A DNA stretch of 64,000 nucleotides from positions 5,019,338-5,083,337 of the forward strand of contig NC_088302.1 in the NCBI RefSeq assembly GCF_032854445.1, in the 5' to 3' direction. The stretch comes from Liolophura sinensis (Eukaryota; Mollusca; Polyplacophora; Chitonida; Chitonidae). Positions 56,722-64,000 of this stretch are shown here, piece after piece; the first letter of the stretch is position 1; the number at the start of each line of letters is the position of its first letter. The notes beneath the pieces are model-generated. The model searched no databases and was not told where the DNA came from. It saw only the letters and a list, made by a program, of their open reading frames with translations. The translations under genes were made by a program, and so were the position numbers.

Positions 56722-57333
56722 TTATTCGTGGCCTCCCATGGCGGCGCAGACAGCACGTTTCATAGACCGGTAGGACAGTTCCTGGCCTAGAGTGTTTAGG
56801 TGCACTCCGTCGTTGGTTAGAATTTGCTTTTGTGGTCGGATCGGTCCCTTCCGCCTCCAGAAGGTGGCCAATTGGTTGTTTATCAGCTTCTTGTTAATTT
56901 CATGGATTTTTGTATTATAAATGTGGATCGAAATTCGCCGAGTTACCTGACAGTAAAGAAGCTGGCTGATGTAGATCCTTGGAATTTGGAATTTCGATTT
57001 AAGTGCACCAACATAGTCTAAAATATCAGCGCAAATTGCTGCTGCTGATTTGTGAGAGTCCGCATCGTTTCCCGCAATGTGGAGGATAACTAGGTCAGGT
57101 TTTGTCTCCTGAAGGGGACTTTCCAATCTTCCAGAGCATCTAAGTGTCCTAACTCTAGCTCCCCCAATGCCAAAGAACCGAATGTTCTGGCCTGTTCCAA
57201 AGTCGATTCTAGAGTCTGGGATCGAATTTCGAAGGATACTATTCTCCAGCCTATGAATGTAACTGCTGCCGATAATTAAGATTTTCATCCTTGTTTTTTT
57301 TTTTATTCGTCTGAAGACAAATAGAGAAAACAA
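56722..57333 (-). CDS. SGNH/GDSL hydrolase-like ORF
   Basis: An intact 203-codon frame; the likely start is the second Met (57288; MKILIIGSSYIHRLE), giving 188 residues. The SGNH blocks are visible: block I IIGSSYIHRLE (nucleophile Ser), block II GGARVRTL (Gly), block III HIAGNDAD (Asn of GND), block V NDGVHLNTLGQ (DxxH catalytic pair). Such esterase-like ORFs occur as ORF1 of CR1/L2-type LINEs and as accessory ORFs of other animal retroelements, where they may bind or process lipids or nucleoprotein; the function here is unknown. It is the only intact ORF in the transposon nest. It sits downstream, not upstream, of the RNase H segment, which is unusual for an ORF1. Confidence 0.75.
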   Translation of the reverse strand: MFSLFVFRRIKKKTRMKILIIGSSYIHRLENSILRNSIPDSRIDFGTGQNIRFFGIGGARVRTLRCSGRLESPLQETKPDLVILHIAGNDADSHKSAAAICADILDYVGALKSKFQIPRIYISQLLYCQVTRRISIHIYNTKIHEINKKLINNQLATFWRRKGPIRPQKQILTNDGVHLNTLGQELSYRSMKRAVCAAMGGHE

Positions 57334-57673
57334 ATATACAAGATAGTTGTATTTTTGATTAGCGAAGGGGTTTTGTTTATGAGGTAATGTATATCTTAAG
57401 CAAGAAGATATTTGATAAAGCAGATACTTAGGAGCAAATTAGTGGTATAGCTACCAATCAAAAATTGACAGAGGGTCTGCCCTCGTATGATATATACACA
57501 TTTGTAAATAAATAGAAAATAAATATCAACTAATAAGAATGGATAAATAACAACAAACAAGAGGGCAGATTAGTAAATGGAGAAATATTATTAATTACTA
57601 CAGTTATCAACTTTTGTGGTTACATTGTTTTCGTGTGCTATGTTTTTGCATATCGGTTTCATGGACGTTTTAC

Positions 57674-57885
57674 CGGCCCTCGAGATCAAGGTATCGCCGA
57701 TATAGTTGGCGATAAAGTTGTAGGAAGGAATTATGTATCTGTGGAATAAACGGCCCTCAAAATCAAGGTATCGCCGTTGTTAGTATATGTGTTTGGTTAT
57801 TTCGGAAAATGCACTGTTTTTAATCAGAGAAGGTGACGTATTGTTGAATAGAGCAGAAACGGCCCTCAGAATCAAGGTATCGCCG
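57674..57885. repeat. Three copies of a 26-bp imperfect palindrome
   Basis: Copies at 57674-57699, 57751-57776 and 57860-57885 share cggccctc, then gatcaagg or aatcaagg, then tatcgccg. The ends CGGC and GCCG can pair. They are separated by unrelated sequence (51 and 83 bp), so this is not a simple tandem array. They fall between the LINE zinc-finger stop and the SGNH ORF. Confidence 0.85.
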
Positions 57886-57906
57886 TTGTTGGTCAATTAT
57901 GTTTTA

Positions 57907-59040
57907 TTAGATTCGGCTTTCGTAACCCGTCGATTTGATGTATTCTTTTAGTAAGGAGAATATTTGTGCTCTCAGGTGTGGTTTGGGGTTAAGGATAGTC
58001 TGAAGGTCAAGTTCACATTTGTAGATTTTCAGGCATTCTGCCAATCGTCTTCGTTCTTTACTGTGTTTAATACATTGTACCAAATAGTGTTCTATGGTTT
58101 CATCATCCTCTTGACAGGCTGGGCAAGTTGGTGAAGAATTTTGGATTATAGTTGCTAGATGTGCTTTGAGCCCTGTTTTCCCTAGTCTCTAGTCTGATAT
58201 GTTTTTGTCATCTTGGTTATTCAATAACTGGAACGAATTTAATTTTGTAATCGTTCCGTCTAATATTTTATAGTGCCATCGTCCGCGGGATTCTTTATCC
58301 CATTCCTCTTTCCACTGATTGTTAATTTGGGTATTGATCAATGTATATATTTCAGTTTGGCTCAGGGGAACGTCTATATCTTGTTGATATTTCTGTAGGT
58401 TTGATTTTGCTGCCTGATCTGCAATTTCATTTCCTTGAATATTAACGTGCGCTGGAACCCATGCTGGAGTCAGTTCGGTTTTTTGTTTCTGTTTTTTGTT
58501 AGTTAGCGTGATTATTTCTTGTAGGAGGTCTGGTCTGCTCTCAAATTTGGAGTTTTGGATGGAAATTAATCCGCTGAGGGAGTCGCTTAGTATGGCTACT
58601 CGGTTTGGTTTGTTCTCAAGAATCCATTGTAGTGCCATTGTAATTGCAACTAATTCACTAGTATAGACGGAGAGGTGGTTGGGTAGTTTATAGTTTTTAA
58701 CTATGTTTAGATCTGGTATTGCAAATGATGATCCAGTGTGACCCTGCACATTTTTAGATCCGTCAGTATATATTTTAGATCACCGTTATAGTGTTCGTGG
58801 AAGTGTTCTAAGGCTTGAGCTTTGATATATACTGGGTTTTCCAGTTTTGAAATTTGGTCGTGGAGTGCAATGTCTATTTGGGGAGTTTGCAATAGCCACG
58901 GGGGTTGTTATTGATATGCATTTTCTTGTTGCTTTGGCAAGGCAATTTCATATTTGCAAAGTAGTCTGTTGATTTCATATCCTATTGGGGCTGAGTGTTT
59001 TGTCCATTTTTTTTCAGATATTCATATTCAGAATATGGAA
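57907..59040 (-). pseudogene. LINE ORF2 C-terminal part: RNase H and zinc finger
   Basis: Order on the minus strand: post-RT linker (59040-58800, PPWLLQTPQIDIALHD), RNase H (58770-58330) with catalytic residues in ILTD, YTSELVAI, ILSDSLSGL and GNEIADQAA, then the C-terminal finger CPAC-x8-H-x4-C region (58130-58080). A small deletion next to the first catalytic Asp at about 58755 shifts the frame, and a TAG at 58189-58191 precedes the finger. An RNase H domain after RT is typical of the I/Nimb-like group of non-LTR retrotransposons. RT and endonuclease are missing, consistent with 5' truncation at about 59040-59072. Confidence 0.85.
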
Positions 59041-59186
59041 GGATTAGACTGTAACATGGATGTGTATTACCCGACCTGCATCAGGTCCGAGATGGTCAAT
59101 AAAAGGTCCTCGAACCTAATTCGCCCACATTGTTGCCCACAAGTCTTGGAGAATCAATGTTGCACGTTTTGTGACTGTGGTATACC

Positions 59187-60321
59187 ATGCCTCCATTATG
59201 CAATACGATTGCAATTGGCCTTTTGAAGGCTAACACCCCTGTGGTTGAACGTCGAATGGGAGTGACACCAAACGCCGTTCCGAAATTGCGAGCGAAGTTT
59301 CTCGCATCAGGAAATGTCAAGGACCTGCCAAGAAGTGGAAGGCCAAGGGCAACCACACGAAGATCGGCGAATCGTAAACGTCGCACTAAGGAACAGAACG
59401 CCATCAGGTATAAGGGTCTGAGTGTGCCACACACAAAAAAAACAATCCTAATTTCGACTCTCGCGCGGATTCAACTTGCTCGTCATATCACTTAACATCC
59501 ATTTTGAATTTCGAGATCATGCTGGTGTCAGGGCTAGACGGTTGAGTGCCAAACAATCAGGAGACGTCTAAATATAAGCGTCATGTCCGACATTCGTAAG
59601 TCATTCGTAGTCCGTGAAGGGCGTTCCAAGTCGATAATCGCAAGATCCATTTCCAAAACAACAAAGCCGTCGGAGTACGTCCCAGGCGGCTGGTGAAAAA
59701 AGCCTTGTTGCTCCGCCGTCATAAGATAGCGCGTCTGCAGAGGGCGAGAAATCACGTTCGATGGACTAGATGGCAATGGGGCAACGTTCTTCTCACAGAC
59801 GAAACGCGTGTGTGTCTCCGTCACGTTGACTCTAGGAGACGTGTGTGGCGTCGGCAGGGTGAACAGCACGCAGAGTGCTGCGTGCAGCCAGTAATGGCCT
59901 TTGGTGGTGGCAGCGTAATGGTCTGGGCAGGCATCAGTTTGACAGGCAAGACCGATCTGGTTCCTACTGAGGTGAATCTTGAACGCTGCTGGCTACGTTG
60001 CTCAAGTGCTCAGACCGCATGTTTTGCCCTACGCAGCCGCCGTTGGAGATGAATTTGCCTTCATGCACGACAATGCTCGTCTAAAGCGTGCAAGGATTGT
60101 GAATGACTTCTTCCAAATTGAAGGCATTGGCGGGATCCAGTGGCCCGCGTGTTCTCCGAATCTGAACCCCATTAGTCCATCGTCGAGTTGACGATTTGAG
60201 ACGCCACCTTCCTGAAGGGTGGTTAGTCATCCCGCAACGTCAGGTCGCACGCCTCATCAACACAATGTGAGCACGTTGTCGAAATGTGATACAATCTCGT
60301 GGCGGCTACACACGATATTGA
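59187..60321 (+). pseudogene. Tc1-like transposase pseudogene (Tc1-A)
   Basis: N-terminal helix-turn-helix region (MPPLCNTIAIGLLKANTPVV..., DLPRSGRPRATT) at 59187-59480, then after frame breaks the DDE domain: NVLLTDETRV (first Asp), FGGGSVMVWAGIS, EFAFMHDNARL (second Asp), ACSPNLNPI, and finally IQSRGGYTRY with stop at 60319. Directly after NPI, where the third catalytic acidic residue of the family sits, a small deletion shifts the frame. At least three frame breaks make it non-functional. Confidence 0.85.
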
Positions 60322-60592
60322 TAATTACTGCTCATCGAGTGAAAATGATCACATTCTGTGATAAAATAAAGAATTGCCGTTGAAAAATCTGGTTGACTCC
60401 TTTTATGAAATTTTTCAGTTTTCGCATGTCCATTAGCGCACAACTGCGACTGCACGTTAATCCTTGATATACCACGTCGGTCGGATTACTGAGATAGTTT
60501 GTGAAAAATATAATTGCGATCTGGTACATACCACAGGAGATATCAAGCAACGTTTTTTTTTGGGGGGGGGGGACTTACTTTTGTTGCACTGT

Positions 60593-61192
60593 ATATTTGC
60601 AACAAAACTGCTTATGATTGGTCAACCGCACGTGCTTAATTGACAGTTCGGAAAGGTCTATTTGCCAAGTTCAACCACCCAGTGACTTAACCACCCTGAT
60701 CAACCATAAAGCGGTGACTTTGCGGTAACTTCGAAGACTTTCTGCCTTGTATGGTATAACACAGAATGTGTCAACGGAAGATTTAGAAGGTGACCAGTTT
60801 CTGCTAGGAATTTACCGAGCAGAGGGATGTGCTTGTTAGCGTCGTATGGTTATATTCTAGTGTTCGTTTTGTACAGGACAGGCTTGTTCGTTAACCTGTT
60901 GTAAGTACTGAAGGATTTCAGGTTAACTGTTGATGTGGTGTCAGTTAACACTTTGAACGGCTGGCCCGTGATGTTAACTGTTGTAATCGGTTGGTCAATT
61001 TTACTGGACGGTTAGTTAAGAACATAAGTTGTTGCTCGGAATACAGTCATCCTGTGACGATGAATCATGTTTGGGGGAGGTTAGGCATTCTGTTGCCGCT
61101 GTCCTATTTCTCTGTTCTATCGTCAGCTTGTCTGACTGATTGTTTTAGCCGTTTCTTTTCCGTGACAGACACATCTCAAGGAAGTGTCCATG
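60593..61192 (-). pseudogene. Ty3-like element, protease region
   Basis: On the minus strand VNITGQPFKVLTDTTSTVNL (about 60990-60930) matches the retropepsin flap-active-site layout, with DTT in place of the usual DTG/DSG. A downstream HIPLLGKF motif (about 60850) follows as in the family. In-frame stops occur. The piece is bounded on the left by Tc1-A and on the right by Tc1-B. Confidence 0.75.
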
Positions 61193-62702
61193 TATACACA
61201 CAGAAAAAGTTAAGCACTGACAAAATCATTGGTGTTGGGAGATTACTAGTAAACTGATATTGCATCAAAACGGGCAACATTCTTTAAATAAGAAAACACC
61301 ATAAATGACATCAGACGTCACAATTTATTCAGGATATCGTTAGCCAAATCAAAGTGTATTTTTCACAAAATTAAACTGGCTTGTAAGTATTGAACTTCAG
61401 AGTTCATCTGGCTTCATAGGGCGTAAAAGTAAAAATGTCAGTTTGTGTAGAACACATCCCTAGAGCCAAAGGTTAGCCCGTATAGCCCCCATTAGTCCGG
61501 ATGACAGCTTCCGATCTGCGTCTCATCCCTCTGCGTCGCCACTCCTTATGTAATGCGGCTTCCAATTCCTGCAGATTTTGTACAGGAGGCTCTAGGGCTT
61601 CAATGTTTCGGCCCATCACATTCCAAATGTACTTTTCAAATCGGATTCAAATCCGGACTCATGGCAGACCAAAGCAGACTTGTCACGGCTTCGTTCTGGA
61701 GGTAGGCTATTACTGCCCAGGAACAATGAAGCCTGGCATTGTCATCCATGTACACGGGTCTTGTGCCTAATGGGGTGGTTCTCAAAATGAGGCACGACAA
61801 CTGGTTGCAGGACTTCCCGAATGTACTGATCACCTGTGAGGTTTCCTCGTGTAGTGACAAAGTCCAGTTTGCAGTCGTTCGAGATGCACACCCAAACCAT
61901 TACACAACCCCCTCCATAAGGAACATACGAGTGGATGTTCGTGGGTGTATACGCTGTGTTCTTGTGCCTCCAAACCCTCATTCGTCCATCTGTAATGTTG
62001 AGCAAAGAACCGACTTTCGGCCGATCGATGGATTCTACGACAGGTCCTCAATTTCCATCCTCGTCGTGCTAAACACAATGCCAAACGCATCCGTTTGTGA
62101 CGATCTTACAATAGGCGGCGTTTCGTGACTCTCCTTGCCCTCAGCCTTGCGGTTTTCAAGGGGTCTCTCACGGTTCTTGAGGACAGATGGACTTGATGCA
62201 AATGGCTGACGTCGTACTAGTCGGATTAGAGACCTGCCTTCACGCTGTGATGTTACAGGTGGTCGGCCGAAGCGTGGTCGGTCTTTCACAGCATTAGTTT
62301 CACCGTGTTTTCTCACCAGTTGGCTTATCACTGTATAAAATAGTAGCCCAACTGACGCCCGATAGCTATGAACGACAACCCTGCGGATTGCATACCGATA
62401 ATTTGCCATCTTTGCTCCTCTGATATACGCCATATTCACAGAAGATTAGTCCACATTGCACAACGCCGACCTTAAGTAAAAAAAATTGAAGGGAAAGCAT
62501 ACTGAATTTTGCACAACTGCACGAAAAACATTTCCTTGTCGCAAAACATGAAGTTCTCACGTTACTGTCAAGCATGAATGATCACGATCGTTCAAAGGAA
62601 CATCATTCGTCATCCTCATAACTGGCATTACAGTTAAAATTAATGGGGAATTTGAATAACTGATCTTAGCAGGGGGTGCTTAACTTTTTTTCTTTGTATA
62701 TA
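61193..62702 (-). mobile_element. Tc1-like DNA transposon (Tc1-B)
   Basis: Inverted ends: 61193-61217 tatacacacagaaaaagtta plus agcac, and 62676-62702 whose minus strand reads tatacaaagaaaaaaagtta plus agcac. Length about 1.51 kb, normal for a Tc1-like element, with TA at both borders. It carries one transposase pseudogene and interrupts the zinc-knuckle region of the Ty3-like gag. Confidence 0.85.
61473..62439 (-). pseudogene. Tc1-like transposase pseudogene (Tc1-B)
   Basis: Segments in order: N-terminal DNA-binding part (about 62430-62180: VKDRPRFGRPPVTSQREG, LIRLVRRQPFASSPS), DDE domain (62090-61640: RMRVWRH, GGGCVMVWVCIS, YMDDNARLHCSW with the second Asp, MSPDLNPI), and C-terminus TNGGYTG with stop at 61473. 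Where the first catalytic Asp is expected (DESRF-type motif) the sequence gives SAESRF. Frames shift at least three times, including directly after NPI. Non-functional. Confidence 0.85.
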
Positions 62703-63345
62703 TGTTACAGTCTCCACAGGTGCGGTCCTTTGCTGGGCAGGTGAATGTTTGTGGATAGGGGCCACCGCAAAAATAACACTCCTTGTCGCTGGACCTGTTG
62801 ATCATCAGATTTGGTTTTGATCCCGGATGACGTGTTTGTTCCAGAATTATTTATTGTTTATGTGATTTTCAGCTTTTTGATCTTCATTGTTTTGCGCTCA
62901 AGTTTCAGATATTTCTACAGTTCTTTCCGCATTCAAAAAATCAGTCAGTGTCCAATCTGCTTCACGAAGTGCTCTGCGTCGGATTCTGTTTGATAAACAC
63001 GTTTGTATGATCTGTCTTGATTTGCTTGTCAGTGGACTGTAATTCACAGGTGGCTGCTAACTGACAGTCTCATCTGGAAAGTATCTATTCGCTTGCCTGG
63101 TTGTTGGGAAGCTTGTCCGAACTTGTGAATTCCACATTTCTAAATGGTGTGAAGTATTTTGTGAGCGCGTCGACAGCTTTATTGATGTACAAAGCGTCAC
63201 CAGTGTATGCCACCATGTCGAATATGTCACACAACTAGTCACCATCATAAAGCAGATAAACTGCTCCTTTACGTTCATCGCCCTTCCCGTCTAAAGCTAC
63301 GACAGGGTTGTTGACATAAGCAGTCTGGGTTGCCATGTATGTTGA
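62703..63345 (-). pseudogene. Ty3-like element, gag remnant
   Basis: The gag-like frame starts near 63335 (MATQTAYVNNPVV), continues with INKAVDALTKYF and FRNVEF-like blocks, then NRIRRRALREADWTLTDFLN (about 62970-62910), and ends in a zinc knuckle CYFCGGPYPQTFTC followed by a second CGDC immediately beside the Tc1-B border. Stops and frameshifts break the frame. The His and Cys of the second knuckle lie on the far side of Tc1-B (HFLEMC at about 61187-61170). Confidence 0.7.
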
Positions 63346-63579
63346 GCTTTGGAAATGTAGGTAAGGCAGCTGTAAATCCGCATCGACAAACCATTTATAT
63401 ATTGACCGAAATATTTATGTGAGGATTTGTTGATCATAGTTAATGTGCAGCTGTTTCTTCTCCCTGCATGGCTGACCGGACATGAATATAACTGGTTTGT
63501 GGTTCATAGTCAGGTTTTCTATGCCCATGTATACCCTTATCTGTTATTAAATGTGACCTGTTACTCCATATGATAGATT

Positions 63580-63818
63580 TTATTTATTTGATTGGTGTTT
63601 TACGCCGTACTCAATATTTCACATACACGACGGCGGCCAGCATTATGGTGCGAGGAAACCCGGCTGGAAAAAACGACCATCCGCAAGCTGCTGAAAGACC
63701 TTCCCACACAAGGCCAGACAGCAAGCCAGCATGAGCTGGGCTTGAACTCACAGCGACCGCACTGGTGAGAGGCTCCCGGATCATTGCGTCATGCTAGCTC
63801 CCTCGGCCCCTAATAGCT
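63580..63818 (-). repeat. SINE (family A), nearly full length
   Basis: Minus-orientation copy: tail tttatttatttgattggtgttttacgccgtactc, "cgacggcggccagcattatggtg", "accatccgcaagctgctg", agccagcatgagctgggctt, "ctcacagcgaccgcactgg", ending in a degraded tRNA head "gctagctccctcggcccc". Confidence 0.93.
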
Positions 63819-64000
63819 TTTGCGCACCTGCATCGGAGTAAACAAAACTTCGACAAACCAGTTCCTACTGGTCGCTTCTGCTCTATACGGGTCGTCACAC
63901 ACAACACTTCAGGTCATTGACTGCGCCGGGTTATCTTTCAAATACATATACCGTAAACGACTTAGAAATTTCGTCCATGCACGACTCATACAGGTTTTCG
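63819..64000. other. Right edge, nothing recognised
   Basis: No feature was recognised. It could belong to the 5' part of the Ty3-like element or its flank. Confidence 0.3.

Larger units (their letters stand above)
56040..59072 (-). mobile_element. Retroelement insertion nested in Tc1-A
   Basis: The boundaries are proposed from an 11-bp direct repeat, gacctgcatca, at 56029-56039 and 59073-59083, which would be the target duplication. In minus orientation it holds the tail of a LINE ORF2 (after-RT region, RNase H, zinc finger), three 26-bp palindromes, an SGNH-like ORF, a short ORF and a poly-T/poly-A stretch (T run at 56105-56121). A single element or several successive insertions are both possible, because the T run is about 65 bp inside the proposed boundary. 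Confidence 0.5.
55863..60592 (+). mobile_element. Tc1-like DNA transposon (Tc1-A) with nested insertion
   Basis: Terminal inverted repeats of about 130 bp: the left starts near 55865 with "aaatgcaacaaaattaag", the right ends at about 60590, reading on the minus strand "cagtgcaacaaaagtaagt". Both continue through "acgttg(t/c)ttgatatctcc" and "cgtggtatatcaaggat". The ends are flanked by TA, and the related Ty3-like fragment at 16882 has the site uninterrupted. The element is stretched to 4.7 kb by a retroelement inserted at about 56040-59072; without it, about 1.7 kb remains, the usual Tc1 size. Confidence 0.85.

Noticed and set aside
59096-59434. Minus-strand 112-codon ORF
   Set aside because: Antisense shadow of the Tc1-A transposase N-terminal region.
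53757-63345. Intact endogenous retrovirus
   Set aside because: No envelope-like ORF or LTR pair seen, and gag-pol is broken by stops, shifts and insertions; Ty3-like retrotransposon relic fits better.

Overview
The window looks like a nuclear segment of a lophotrochozoan animal, most likely a mollusc. The evidence is one large multi-exon metazoan gene with GT-AG introns, many copies of a tRNA-headed SINE whose tail (about "gtacggcgttaaacaccaatcaaataaataaat" in spirit) is familiar from bivalve and gastropod sequence, Ty3-like, Tc1-like and RNase H-bearing LINE elements, and heavy minisatellite content. No bacterial operons, CRISPR arrays, rRNA genes or intact tRNA genes were seen. All family assignments come from reading the sequence; no database search was run.

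Region 1-29.4 kb is gene-poor. It holds minisatellites (24 bp at 7.2 kb, 21 bp at 8.8 kb, a degenerate about 50-bp array at 18.6-19.1 kb, 18 bp at 21.4 kb, 28 bp at 22.7-23.5 kb, 53 bp at 27.2 kb), scattered SINE fragments, a 165-bp Tc1-derived MITE-like remnant, an unexplained 189-codon ORF, and one convincing isolated exon: the P-loop-bearing first coding exon of a Ras-like small GTPase (minus strand, 9662-9758) ending in a consensus splice donor. The rest of that gene would lie at lower coordinates or outside the window.

Region 29.4-51.9 kb (minus strand) is a complete COG1 gene, the conserved oligomeric Golgi complex subunit 1. I reconstructed 28 coding exons joined in phase: 2,895 nt, 964 residues, against about 980 in human. 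Its introns carry nine or more SINE copies, a fold-back element and seven minisatellites or short tandem arrays, several of which touch or overlap splice junctions.

Region 53.7-63.4 kb is a nest of transposons. A decayed Ty3-like gag-pol element (minus strand) is split by two Tc1-like DNA transposons (about 55863-60592 and 61193-62702). The first of these is itself split by a minus-strand retroelement insertion (about 56040-59072) holding an RNase H/zinc-finger LINE end, an SGNH-hydrolase-like ORF and three copies of a 26-bp imperfect palindrome. A fragment of the same Ty3-like family at 16.75-16.96 kb preserves the unoccupied site for the first Tc1 insertion. A full-length SINE lies at the right edge (63.58-63.82 kb).
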